This document shows, in pieces, positions 1 to 6,588 of a DNA stretch of 12,799 nt. A model generated the notes under the pieces. That model was not told where the DNA came from and did no database searches. It worked only from the letters and a program-made list of their open reading frames with translations. Numbering within the stretch: position 1 is the stretch's first letter; each line of letters opens with the position of its first letter. The stretch comes from JBDUCV01 sp040003255 (lineage in GTDB: Bacteria > Actinomycetota > Actinomycetes > Mycobacteriales > Jatrophihabitantaceae). The stretch spans positions 1-12,799 of the forward strand of contig JBDUCV010000057.1 in NCBI GenBank assembly GCA_040003255.1, in the 5' to 3' direction. Position numbers and translations under genes: made by a program.

Positions 1-638
1 GGGCCACCCGGGCGGCCGAGGCCACCAGTTCGTTGTCCAGGACCGAATCCGGCGGGACGACCGGACGCCATGCCCGGACTGGGTCGCGGCGGCATCATCC
101 CGGGGTTCGGTCGCGGACCTCCGGGCCCGGCCGGTCGCGGCCCGCCTGGACGTGGCGGCATGCCACCGGCCAGCGGCCCGCCGGGACGTGGGGCTGCGGG
201 ACGCTGCGGGAGGCTGGCGCCACCGGTTCCGAAGGGGTTATTGGCGACTCGCGGGCCCGGGCGCGGACCTGCCGGATGAGTCCCCGGTGTGCCCGGCTCG
301 GGAGCCAGCGGAGGCGCCGAGACGGCGGGTGCCGGTGCTGCGGCGGCCAGCGGCTCGACCGCTGCCGGAAGGTACGGAAGCGGGGCGGCCGGCGTGAGGT
401 CGAGTCCGGTCGACGCCGAGAGCGGCTCGGGCGCGGGCGCGGCCTTCTTGGCCGGCGCCTTCTTGGCCGGAGGTGCGGTGTTGGGGTACGCCTCGCGTAG
501 CCGTCGGGCGACGGGCGCCTCGACGGTCGAGGAAGCGCTCTTGACGAACTCGCCCAGCTCATTGAGCTTCGCGAGGACGTCTTTGCTGGTCATGCCGAGC
601 TCCTTGGCGAGCTCGTGTACGCGGGCCTTGCCTGCCAC
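1..638 (-). CDS. infB: Translation initiation factor IF-2, N-terminal part (partial)
   Basis: IF-2 is the GTPase that brings initiator fMet-tRNA to the 30S subunit and promotes subunit joining. Only the first 212 codons are visible; the gene runs off the left edge, so the G domain and C-terminal domains are not seen. The protein starts VAGKARVHELAKELGMTSKD, the IF2_N helical domain (about residues 1-50). A Lys/Ala/Pro stretch with two copies of PAKKA follows, and then a long linker rich in Gly, Pro and Arg with scattered Met, typical of actinobacterial IF-2. The start is GTG at 638-636, preceded by AAGGAG at 648-643 with a 4-nt spacer. No stop codon interrupts this frame down to base 1. It is the last gene visible of the rimP-nusA-ylxR-infB run, 97 nt after ylxR. 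Identity rests on the N-terminal domain, the linker and the operon context. Confidence 0.95.
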   Translation of the reverse strand, partial: MAGKARVHELAKELGMTSKDVLAKLNELGEFVKSASSTVEAPVARRLREAYPNTAPPAKKAPAKKAAPAPEPLSASTGLDLTPAAPLPYLPAAVEPLAAAAPAPAVSAPPLAPEPGTPGTHPAGPRPGPRVANNPFGTGGASLPQRPAAPRPGGPLAGGMPPRPGGPRPAGPGGPRPNPGMMPPRPSPGMASGRPAGFGPGQRTGGLGRPGG

Positions 639-737
639 TGGACTCCTTCGAGAGGACCGGGCGGCGACCCACTCGGTCCCGTTAGACGGGGGACGTACTC
701 ATCGCTGGCGCTTCATCGAGTGCCCATAGCTCTTCAC
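639..737 (-). other. ylxR-infB spacer with two small inverted repeats
   Basis: This 99-base gap separates the ylxR stop from the infB start. Two potential stem-loops lie in it. One pairs GGACCG (654-659) with CGGTCC (674-679) across a 14-nt loop. The other is centred on 676-694, where CCCGT (678-682) pairs with ACGGG (686-690) around a 3-nt loop. The two overlap, so they could be alternative structures. Neither is followed by a T-rich run on the transcribed strand, so an intrinsic terminator is unlikely. A role in RNA processing or infB translation is only a possibility. Confidence 0.3.
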
Positions 738-1136
738 TCACCTTGTGCGAGACGAGTCAGGTGGGGATCCACCCTGGTGCGAATCGTGCCGGTCATCAAG
801 CGCCAAGAGGCTTGCGAGGAAGTCACGCACGGGCGACACATCGGACAGTCCCGGGACCCGCAGGGCCCGGGAGAACGCCCGGCGCCGCTCGGCGAGATCG
901 ACGCACCGTGGGCCGGGGTGCAACCAGGCACCCCGGCCGGGCACGCGACGACGCGGATCCGGGACGACCTGCACCGTGCTCGAACCTGCGGTGCTGGCGG
1001 CCGGTGCCGCGACAACGCGAAGCAACTCGGCGGCCGCCGCTCGTTGTCGACATCCGATGCAGGTGCGGATCGGCGTTGCTTGCTCCCCGACCTTGACCTG
1101 CGCAGCACCGGATGACGGCGCCGACCGGACGACCAC
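738..1136 (-). CDS. ylxR: YlxR family RNA-binding protein (RnpM-type)
   Basis: This is a 132-residue member of the YlxR/DUF448 family, small nucleic-acid-binding proteins encoded between nusA and infB in many bacteria. In Bacillus a homologue has been described as a modulator of RNase P (RnpM). Family marks are RTCIGCRQ at residues 24-31 (Cys26, Cys29), LLRVV at 38-42, GRGAWLHP at 67-74, Cys78, and the basic RRRAFSRALR at 84-93. Residues 110-132 form a polar tail probably outside the fold. The GTG start at 1136-1134 lies 8 nt after the nusA stop; I see no well-spaced Shine-Dalgarno. A TAGGCT hexamer made partly from the nusA stop codon ends 5 nt upstream. The first 20 residues are poorly conserved in the family, so a later start is possible, but no good alternative is visible. 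Confidence 0.92.
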   Translation of the reverse strand: MVVRSAPSSGAAQVKVGEQATPIRTCIGCRQRAAAAELLRVVAAPAASTAGSSTVQVVPDPRRRVPGRGAWLHPGPRCVDLAERRRAFSRALRVPGLSDVSPVRDFLASLLALDDRHDSHQGGSPPDSSRTR

Positions 1137-1144
1137 GAGGAAGC

Positions 1145-2176
1145 CTACTCCGCGAGGTCGGGCGTGTCGCGTCCCGACACCGTCGACTCACCGGTCGCTT
1201 GTTCGGCGTCGCTGTGGATGTCGATGCGCCACCCGGTCAGGCGCGCAGCCAGCCGAGCATTCTGGCCCTCACGACCGATCGCGAGTGACAACTGGAAGTC
1301 GGGGACCACAACCCGAACCGATTGGGCCACCGGGTCGACGACCTGCGAAGCCACCGCCGTCGCCGGAGATAGCGCGTTGCCGACGTAGGTGGCCGGGTCG
1401 TCGGCGTAATCGATGATGTCGATCTTCTCGCCGTGCAGCTCGGCGACGACATTGCGCACCCGCTGCCCCATCGGGCCGATGCACGCGCCTTTGGCATTGA
1501 GCCCCGGTACCGCCGTCCGCACGGCGATCTTGCTGCGATGACCGGCCTCGCGGGCGACCCCAACGATCTCTACGCTGCCGTCCGCGATCTCGGGCACTTC
1601 GAGCGCGAACAGCTTGCGTACGAGGTTTGGATGGGTGCGGCTGACGGTGACTTGCGGCCCGCGCATACCCCGCATCACGCCGACGACATAACACTTGATC
1701 CGGGTACCGTGTCCGTATTCCTCCCCCGGCACCTGTTCCGAGTGCGGCAGCAATGCCTCGATCTTGCCGATGTCGACTAGAACCAGACGACGCTGTGCAG
1801 CCTGCGCGTCGGCCTGGATGACGCCGGTCACGATGTCACCCTCCCGGCCTGAGTACTCCCCGAACGTCTGATCGTGCTCGGCATCGCGTAGTCGCTGCAG
1901 GATCACTTGCCGCGCCGTCATGGCGGCGACCCGGCCGAAGTCGGTGGGCGTGTCGTCGAACTCCTCGACCAGGTCGCCGTCCGGGTTGATGTCTTGCGCC
2001 CACACAATGACCTCGCCGGACTTGCGGTCGATCGCGACCCGCGCGTGCGGCATGGAATGCGGGGTGTGCTTGTACGCCGTCAGCAGCGCCATCTCGAGCG
2101 CGTCGACAATAAGGTCGAAGGAGATTTCCTTCTCGCGCTCGATGCTGCGCAGCGCGGAGATGTCGACGTTGACCAT
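1145..2176 (-). CDS. nusA: Transcription termination/antitermination factor NusA
   Basis: NusA binds RNA polymerase and nascent RNA, and modulates pausing, termination and antitermination. The 343-residue product is the usual actinobacterial length, without the acidic C-terminal repeats of enteric NusA. Domains in order are: the RNAP-binding N-terminal domain (about 1-105), S1 (about 110-180, starting at REGDIVTGVI), KH1 (about 182-260, with ACIGPMGQRVRNV at 231-243), and KH2 (about 265-322, with AIGREGQNARLAARL at 299-313). The start is ATG at 2176-2174, leaving 2 nt between the rimP stop and this start. The frame is open further upstream, but that extension lies inside rimP and is not NusA-like. 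The GGAG at the very end of rimP acts as ribosome binding site, so the two genes are probably translationally coupled. Confidence 0.98.
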   Translation of the reverse strand: MVNVDISALRSIEREKEISFDLIVDALEMALLTAYKHTPHSMPHARVAIDRKSGEVIVWAQDINPDGDLVEEFDDTPTDFGRVAAMTARQVILQRLRDAEHDQTFGEYSGREGDIVTGVIQADAQAAQRRLVLVDIGKIEALLPHSEQVPGEEYGHGTRIKCYVVGVMRGMRGPQVTVSRTHPNLVRKLFALEVPEIADGSVEIVGVAREAGHRSKIAVRTAVPGLNAKGACIGPMGQRVRNVVAELHGEKIDIIDYADDPATYVGNALSPATAVASQVVDPVAQSVRVVVPDFQLSLAIGREGQNARLAARLTGWRIDIHSDAEQATGESTVSGRDTPDLAE

Positions 2177-2178
2177 GC

Positions 2179-2691
2179 TCACTCCTGCCCGGGACCGTCG
2201 GCACGGTTGAACTCGACCTGCACCTGGCCTGGCCCGATTCCGTCCCACAACGCGGTGCGGACCTCGCCGTTCACGTCGAGGCGAACGCCACGCTCATCGA
2301 CGTCGAGCACCCGGCCGGTAACCGAAATGGAGTCGAAATCGACCCGCACCAGCCTGCCGATCGAGCGGTGCCAGTGCCGCGGTTCGCTCAGCGGGCGCTC
2401 GACGCCGGGCGAGGTGACTTCCAGGACGTAGGGGCCGGCGAAGTCGATGCCGCCGTTCGCGTCGTCGGCGTCGTCTAACACTGCGGAAACCACCCGGCTG
2501 ACGGCAGCGATGCCGTCAAGGTCGACGCCACCGTCGGCGTCGACGACGACCCGCACCAAGCGCCGCCGGCCGACGAGCGCGACGGAGACGTCCTCGAGGT
2601 CGAATCCGCGGGATTGCACCGGCGCGGCGAGCACGTCGAGCAGGTGCCGGCGCTCGTCCGCGCTGGATCGTCCTGGCTCGGCGGGGGGCAT
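2179..2691 (-). CDS. rimP: Ribosome maturation factor RimP
   Basis: RimP binds the 30S precursor and assists maturation of the small ribosomal subunit. The 170-residue product has the N-terminal alpha/beta domain (about 12-95), whose end carries the family signature YVLEVTSPGVERPL at 88-101, then a C-terminal SH3-like domain (about 103-165). I chose ATG 2691-2689 because AGGAGG at 2705-2700 sits 8 nt upstream, an excellent ribosome binding site. A start 17 codons further upstream is open but would add non-conserved residues and bury that site. It is the first gene of the minus-strand operon. The 153-base gap to the divergent ferritin-like gene must hold the operon promoter, which I could not identify with confidence. 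Confidence 0.96.
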   Translation of the reverse strand: MPPAEPGRSSADERRHLLDVLAAPVQSRGFDLEDVSVALVGRRRLVRVVVDADGGVDLDGIAAVSRVVSAVLDDADDANGGIDFAGPYVLEVTSPGVERPLSEPRHWHRSIGRLVRVDFDSISVTGRVLDVDERGVRLDVNGEVRTALWDGIGPGQVQVEFNRADGPGQE

Positions 2692-2732
2692 CGGGCGGTC
2701 CTCCTCGGTGTGCAGTTGTCGCGCGTCGCGGT

Positions 2733-2759
2733 GCGGGAGCATCCATCAGTGTCTCCCGC
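2733..2759 (-). other. Stem-loop in the rimP leader
   Basis: GCGGGAG (2733-2739) is perfectly complementary in inverted orientation to CTCCCGC (2753-2759), leaving a 13-nt loop; a T-G wobble extends the stem by one pair. It lies about 42 nt upstream of the rimP start and 28 nt upstream of its ribosome binding site, so it would be in the operon's 5' leader if transcription begins further upstream. There is no following T-run. It could also be a DNA operator. A short alternating purine-pyrimidine tract (about 2757-2772) adjoins it. Confidence 0.35.
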
Positions 2760-2844
2760 GCACGCGCGCACAGCCTATCGAGTCTGCAACACTTGCCGCT
2801 GCCATGGCACTCAGCCCGACCGACCACCTCGTCCGGGGCGGCGT

Positions 2845-3285
2845 GTGATCTCCCGGCGGGCGGTTCTCACTTCCGCCGGGGTCTTCGTGGCCGGCATCTC
2901 TGGCGTTTTGGCCGGTGCCCGTCATCCGCTGCATCGTCGCCTGCCAAAGCCGGTCGCCGGCCCCGCCTGGCTGCTCGACGCGGCCGACCGCGAACGGGCG
3001 CTCCTCGCCTCCGTTGACGCGGCGGGTGAGACGAACTTCCTCTTAGCGACGATCCGCTCCGACCACGCCGATCACCTGAGCACGCTCGACGCGATGATGG
3101 CCGCCGCGCCGCGCCCGACCGCCATCGCGACGGGCACCGCTGCAGCGCGGCCCGATGTGCGGCAGGCCGAGCTCGATGCGGCAGCTGCGGGCGCGAACGC
3201 CTCCCTGGAGCTGTCTGGCGCCGAGGCAGCATTGCTCGCCAGCATCAGCGCCTGCGAGGCATCACACGCCGAACTACTGCGTTGA
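2845..3285 (+). CDS. Tat-signal, ferritin-like helical protein of unknown function
   Basis: This 146-residue protein starts with a twin-arginine-type signal: SRRAVL at residues 3-8, then a hydrophobic stretch to about residue 24 ending in an Ala-Gly-Ala cleavage-like site. No lipobox Cys follows it, so the mature protein would be exported and soluble or loosely bound. The rest is Ala/Glu/His-rich and predicted to be helical. SDHADHL at 72-78 and an ExxH (Glu138, His141) near the C-terminus resemble residues of ferritin-like bundles, but a complete di-iron set is not evident. It lies 10 nt before the DUF4439 gene and diverges from rimP. From memory, Mycobacterium tuberculosis has a similar alanine-rich pair (Rv2843-Rv2844) in this place. 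The GTG start at 2845 is chosen to give the signal peptide; its ribosome binding site is weak. Function unknown. Confidence 0.72.
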   Translation: MISRRAVLTSAGVFVAGISGVLAGARHPLHRRLPKPVAGPAWLLDAADRERALLASVDAAGETNFLLATIRSDHADHLSTLDAMMAAAPRPTAIATGTAAARPDVRQAELDAAAAGANASLELSGAEAALLASISACEASHAELLR

Positions 3286-3295
3286 GCAGGTGACC

Positions 3296-3760
3296 GTGAG
3301 CGGTGCGATCCAGGCGTGGCAGCGAGCACTGGCCGCGGAACACGCTGCAGTATTCGGCTACGACGTCCTCGGTCCGCGTCTGGACCCGGGCGGCCAGCAG
3401 CAAGCCCGCAACGATGGAGCAGCCCACGCAGCTAGCCGCGACGCGACCATCGCCGCGCTCGTCGCCGCCGGCCAAGTCCCGGTGGGGCCACTGCCCGACT
3501 ACCCGTTACCGTTCACGGTCGCCAGCCCCCGGGCCGCCCGGGCGCTGGCGGTCCGACTCGAGGAGGGCACCGCAGCCGCCTGGCGCTACCTGGTGGCGGC
3601 CGACGCCGATCACCGCAATCCCAGCGAGCTCTCCCGTACCCAGCTGATGACGGTGCGAGACGGCGCGGTACGCGAGCTTCGCGCCAGCGCCGTGCGGGCG
3701 GTGCGCTGGCGCAGGCTGGTGAGCCCCAACGCACCGACCGTGCCGTTCCCCGGAATCTGA
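3296..3760 (+). CDS. DUF4439 ferritin-like protein
   Basis: The 154-residue product matches the DUF4439 ferritin-like family: ALAAEHAAVFGYDVLG at residues 11-26, His44 and Arg48 in a second helix, a Pro-rich turn near 62-72, then two helices (about 77-102 and 112-138). There is no signal peptide or membrane segment, so it is probably cytoplasmic or works with the exported protein encoded just upstream. The family's biochemical role is not established. Possible starts are GTG 3290 and GTG 3296 in the same frame. I prefer 3296, because AGGTGA at 3288-3293 resembles a Shine-Dalgarno and the family begins near here, but its spacing is short. The C-terminal end PTVPFPGI looks like the conserved tail. 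Probably an operon with the upstream gene (10-nt gap). Confidence 0.82.
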   Translation: MSGAIQAWQRALAAEHAAVFGYDVLGPRLDPGGQQQARNDGAAHAASRDATIAALVAAGQVPVGPLPDYPLPFTVASPRAARALAVRLEEGTAAAWRYLVAADADHRNPSELSRTQLMTVRDGAVRELRASAVRAVRWRRLVSPNAPTVPFPGI

Positions 3761-3768
3761 GCGGTCGG
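3734..3768. terminator. Possible bidirectional terminator between convergent genes
   Basis: CCGACCG (3734-3740) and CGGTCGG (3762-3768) form a perfect 7-bp inverted repeat around a 21-nt loop, spanning the DUF4439 stop codon. The 32-nt gap between the convergent DUF4439 and HAD genes has no other obvious signal. There is no T-run on either side and the loop is long, so this is a weak candidate. Confidence 0.3.
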
Positions 3769-3792
3769 CCCGCAGCTGGTGGACGGGGTGCG

Positions 3793-4470
3793 TCACCGCC
3801 ATCCGTCGATGACCGCGGCGAGGTCGGACAATCGCGTGATCACCGCATCAGGTTCGCCTTCGACGCTTCCGCGCTGCCATTGCGGGATGGTGCTGTGCGG
3901 CACGAGCACCGCCCGCATCCCGGCGGCCTTGGCGCCATGGATGTCGTCGAAGAGCCGATCACCGACGAACACCGCATCGGCGGCGTCCTGCACCCCGACG
4001 GCGGCCAGCGCAGCGCGAAATGCCTCGGGGTGCGGCTTCGTCCAGGCGATCTCCGAGGTATAGACCGCGCCGTCGATCAGGGCGAGGACCTCGTCCCGGG
4101 CGAAGATCCGCTCGTGGTGTTCACGCGGCCAGATCGTGTTGGACAGCACGCCGATCCGGATGTCCCATTGCCGCAGCTGCGCAAAAAGCGGCGGCACGTC
4201 CGGGTCGATGAGCGTGTGCGGTTCCCACCAGTCGTGATAGTCGGCGAGAAATATGTCGTCCGCATCTACCCCGGCGGCCTCGAGTACGTCGGCGAGCGTC
4301 GCGCTGCGATGCTCGTCGCGGGAGCGCTGCCAAGCCTGCGTTTCGGCGGCATGCAGCCGCGCAGCGCGGTCCGGCTCGCCAGCCGCGGCCAGCCAGGCTT
4401 CGTGCGGATCGACGGTGTGCCATGGCGTCAACGTGCCGCCCCAGTCGAAAATCACGGCCCGGACGCTCAC
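3793..4470 (-). CDS. HAD-superfamily hydrolase-like protein with altered motif I
   Basis: The 225-residue product has the haloacid dehalogenase fold order: motif I FDWGGTLT (Asp9, Thr13), a helical cap (about 20-90), motif II VLSNT (Ser110), motif III TKPHPEAF (Lys145), and motif IV FVGDRLFDD (Asp171, Asp175, Asp176). The nucleophile Asp9 is present, but the second Asp of the usual DxDGT is Gly11. That residue normally serves as general acid/base in HAD phosphatases, so activity may be altered, or the substrate may not be a typical phosphomonoester. I cannot assign a substrate. The gene is the last of the dxr-rip1-ispG-GNAT run, with its GTG start 9 nt after the GNAT stop. No Shine-Dalgarno is visible; a TAGGGT hexamer overlaps the GNAT stop codon and ends 6 nt upstream. 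Confidence 0.85.
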   Translation of the reverse strand: MSVRAVIFDWGGTLTPWHTVDPHEAWLAAAGEPDRAARLHAAETQAWQRSRDEHRSATLADVLEAAGVDADDIFLADYHDWWEPHTLIDPDVPPLFAQLRQWDIRIGVLSNTIWPREHHERIFARDEVLALIDGAVYTSEIAWTKPHPEAFRAALAAVGVQDAADAVFVGDRLFDDIHGAKAAGMRAVLVPHSTIPQWQRGSVEGEPDAVITRLSDLAAVIDGWR

Positions 4471-4476
4471 TCGGTG

Positions 4477-4482
4477 ACCCTA
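4477..4482 (-). promoter_or_regulatory. Candidate -10 (TAGGGT) for leaderless HAD mRNA
   Basis: On the minus strand TAGGGT fits the actinobacterial TANNNT -10 pattern and ends 6 nt before the GTG start. No convincing -35 is seen. Its first three bases are the GNAT stop codon, so only the final T is informative. Confidence 0.25.
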
Positions 4483-5343
4483 GAACAACACTGTCGACAA
4501 GGTGCCGACCTCTCGCATCCCAAGCCGGGCGTACATGCGCCGGGCGGAAGTATTGAAGTCGTTGACGTAGAGGCTCGCCGTCGGCGCGCGGGTGAGCGCG
4601 ATGCGCAGGACGGTGGCCATTGCCGCGGTGCCGAGGCCGCGTCCTCGGATGTCCGGCCGCACCCACACTCCCTGCACCTGGCAGGTGCGCGCCGTGACCG
4701 CCGCCAACTCGGCCTTGAATACCACCTGGCCGTGCGTGTCGATCTTGACCAAGACGCGGCCCGCAGCGATCAGCTCGGCGAGGCGGTCGAGATGGGTCGG
4801 GCGACGAGGCCCGTCGAACGGGGCGACGCCGAGTTCCTCGGCGAACATGGCGGCCGCGGCCGGCAGGTAGCTAGCCAGCTCGTTGCGGCTCGCCGGTCGG
4901 ACGTCGGGGTCGGCCGCGACGCCGGCGACCCCGACGGACGCGGCGTCCGCGGCCAACAACGGCTGTGCGAGCCGGATGATCCGAGCTGGTCCCCAGCTGC
5001 GTTCGAGCACGAGTCGCAGCGCTTCGACGGCGTCGACGGCGCCGATGAGCGACGAGCACCGACGAGGCGCCGCAGCGAGTCGGGCTGCGAAGGCGTCCCA
5101 CGCCGCGGGGTCACCGCCGATCGGGGCGACGCTGCCGCCGACGTAGCAGGCAGCGTCGATCGGCTCGCCGGCCCCGAGGAACCACCCGCCCAAGGCGGGC
5201 CCGCGCACCTTGCCGGCGGCCTCGAGTCGCGCCGTGACCGCGGCGTTGGCGATCGGGTCGGCGTCCAGCATTGCCCGCAGGGCGGGCAGGTCGGCGTCGT
5301 GGAGCTCGCGCAAGCCACGCGTTGCCGGCCGCAGGGCGATCAC
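4480..5343 (-). CDS. DUF4081 domain / GNAT-family N-acetyltransferase
   Basis: The 287-residue product joins an N-terminal DUF4081-type domain (about 1-130) to a C-terminal GNAT acetyltransferase domain (about 145-287). The acetyl-CoA-binding loop is RPDIRGRGLGTAAM at 229-242. VQGVWVRP at 223-230 forms the preceding beta strand, and LYVNDFNTSARRMYARLGM at 258-276 is the usual closing motif. The acceptor substrate is unknown. The homologue next to ispG in M. tuberculosis is, as I recall, Rv2867c, and the gene keeps this position in many Actinobacteria. The start is GTG 5343-5341, 37 nt after the ispG stop. No ribosome binding site is evident, but TAGCGT ends 8 nt upstream. A start further inside is possible but would cut the DUF4081 domain. 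Confidence 0.9.
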   Translation of the reverse strand: MIALRPATRGLRELHDADLPALRAMLDADPIANAAVTARLEAAGKVRGPALGGWFLGAGEPIDAACYVGGSVAPIGGDPAAWDAFAARLAAAPRRCSSLIGAVDAVEALRLVLERSWGPARIIRLAQPLLAADAASVGVAGVAADPDVRPASRNELASYLPAAAAMFAEELGVAPFDGPRRPTHLDRLAELIAAGRVLVKIDTHGQVVFKAELAAVTARTCQVQGVWVRPDIRGRGLGTAAMATVLRIALTRAPTASLYVNDFNTSARRMYARLGMREVGTLSTVLF

Positions 5344-5351
5344 GGCTGCGG

Positions 5352-5357
5352 ACGCTA
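5352..5357 (-). promoter_or_regulatory. Candidate -10 (TAGCGT) upstream of the GNAT gene
   Basis: On the minus strand TAGCGT fits TANNNT and ends 8 nt before the GTG start, which lacks a Shine-Dalgarno. No -35 is recognisable. It could give the GNAT-HAD pair its own leaderless transcript within the larger operon. Confidence 0.25.
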
Positions 5358-5380
5358 CCGGGTGAGCGGTGCAGATCGGG

Positions 5381-6541
5381 TCAGGACACCGATACCGTCG
5401 GCTCGCCCGACCCGACTCCCGCGGCTTGCATCTGCTCGGCGAGTCGCATCGCCTCCTCGATCAGCGTCTCGACGATCTGCGACTCCGGAACGGTCTTGAT
5501 GACCTCGCCGCGCACGAAGATCTGCCCCTTGCCGTTACCCGACGCCACCCCGAGGTCGGCCTCGCGCGCCTCGCCTGGTCCGTTCACCACACAGCCCATG
5601 ACCGCGACCCGCAACGGCACCTCCATGCCTGCCAGCCCGGCGGTGACCTCGTCGGCCAGGGTGTAGACGTCGACCTGCGCGCGTCCGCACGAGGGGCAGG
5701 AGACGATCTCGAGCCGCCGCTGCCGCAGGTTGAGCGACTCGAGAATTGCCAGGCCGACCTTGACCTCCTCGACCGGGGGCGCGGACAGCGAGACGCGGAT
5801 CGTGTCGCCGATGCCGCGGCTGAGCAGTGCGCCGAACGCGACCGACGACTTGATCGTTCCTTGGAACGTCGGTCCGGCCTCGGTGACGCCCAAGTGCAGC
5901 GGATAGTCACACTGCGCGGCGAGCTGCTCGTACGCGCGCACCATCACAACCGGGTCGTTGTGCTTGACCGAGATCTTGAAATCGCGGAAGTCATGCTCCT
6001 CGAACAGCGCCGCCTCGTTCAGCGCTGACTCGACGAGCGCCTCGGGCGTTGCCTTGCCGTACTTGGCGAGCAGCCGCTTGTCGAGCGATCCGGCGTTGAC
6101 GCCGATGCGCAGCGATACCCCCGCCTCACGGGCGGCCTTGGCGATTTCGCCCACCTTGTCGTCGAAGGCCTTGATGTTGCCTGGATTCACCCGGACGGCG
6201 GCGCATCCGGCGTCGATCGCCGCGAAGACGTACTTCGGCTGGAAGTGGATGTCGGCGATCACTGGGATCTGTGACTTGCGCGCGATCGCCGGCAGCGCGT
6301 CGGCGTCGTCCTGCGACGGAACCGCCACCCGGACGATGTCGCAGCCCGAGGCGGTCAGTTCGGCGATCTGCTGCAGGGTGGCGTCGATGTCGGCGGTAAG
6401 TGTGGTGGTCATCGACTGCACGGTTATCGGGGCGTCGCCACCCACGACGACCGACCCGACCTTGATCGGCCGCGATCTGCGGCGGGGGGCGAGGACCGGC
6501 GGCGGAGCGGTCGGCATGCCTAGTAAGACGGGAGAGGTCAC
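5381..6541 (-). CDS. ispG: 4-hydroxy-3-methylbut-2-enyl diphosphate synthase IspG (GcpE)
   Basis: IspG converts 2-C-methyl-D-erythritol 2,4-cyclodiphosphate to HMBPP in the MEP isoprenoid pathway, using a [4Fe-4S] cluster in the cytoplasm. The 386-residue product has the TIM-barrel part (about 25-270), with ITVQSMTTT at 39-47, ADIHFQP at 96-102, RVNPGN at 117-122 and KISVKHND at 189-196. The C-terminal cluster domain has SCPSCGR (Cys282, Cys285) and MGCVVNGPGEA (Cys317, Glu324). The spacing matches the four cluster ligands of E. coli IspG, all shifted by 12. The start is GTG 6541-6539, 47 nt after the rip1 stop, with no clear Shine-Dalgarno; ATG at 6517 is an alternative that trims only a non-conserved Pro-rich leader. 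It lies between rip1 and the GNAT gene. Confidence 0.98.
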   Translation of the reverse strand: MTSPVLLGMPTAPPPVLAPRRRSRPIKVGSVVVGGDAPITVQSMTTTLTADIDATLQQIAELTASGCDIVRVAVPSQDDADALPAIARKSQIPVIADIHFQPKYVFAAIDAGCAAVRVNPGNIKAFDDKVGEIAKAAREAGVSLRIGVNAGSLDKRLLAKYGKATPEALVESALNEAALFEEHDFRDFKISVKHNDPVVMVRAYEQLAAQCDYPLHLGVTEAGPTFQGTIKSSVAFGALLSRGIGDTIRVSLSAPPVEEVKVGLAILESLNLRQRRLEIVSCPSCGRAQVDVYTLADEVTAGLAGMEVPLRVAVMGCVVNGPGEAREADLGVASGNGKGQIFVRGEVIKTVPESQIVETLIEEAMRLAEQMQAAGVGSGEPTVSVS

Positions 6542-6548
6542 GATATCC

Positions 6549-6554
6549 AGTATG
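6549..6554 (-). promoter_or_regulatory. Candidate -10 (CATACT) upstream of ispG
   Basis: On the minus strand CATACT matches four of six bases of TATAAT and ends 7 nt before the ispG GTG, a spacing suited to a leaderless transcript. ispG has no evident ribosome binding site. No -35 is seen, so this is weak. Confidence 0.25.
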
Positions 6555-6560
6555 GCTCGC

Positions 6561-6573
6561 GCCGCTCAGCGGC
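6561..6573 (-). other. Perfect small hairpin in the rip1-ispG spacer
   Basis: GCCGC (6561-6565) pairs with GCGGC (6569-6573) around a 3-nt loop, in the 47-nt gap after the rip1 stop. It is compact and GC-only but not followed by a T-run. It may be an RNA stability or processing element, or chance in such GC-rich DNA. Confidence 0.3.
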
Positions 6574-6588
6574 CCGGTGTGCGCCTCG

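Noticed and set aside
1..330. Gly/Pro/Arg-rich low-complexity stretch with repeated short motifs at the left edge
   Set aside because: It first looked like a repeat region, but it reads in frame as the normal IF-2 linker of Actinobacteria.
3880..5499. A 539-codon open frame on the plus strand opposite the HAD, GNAT and ispG genes
   Set aside because: It lies antisense to three well-supported genes, shows no recognisable domain, and is rich in Arg, Gly, Asp and Val as expected from the antisense of GC-rich codons.
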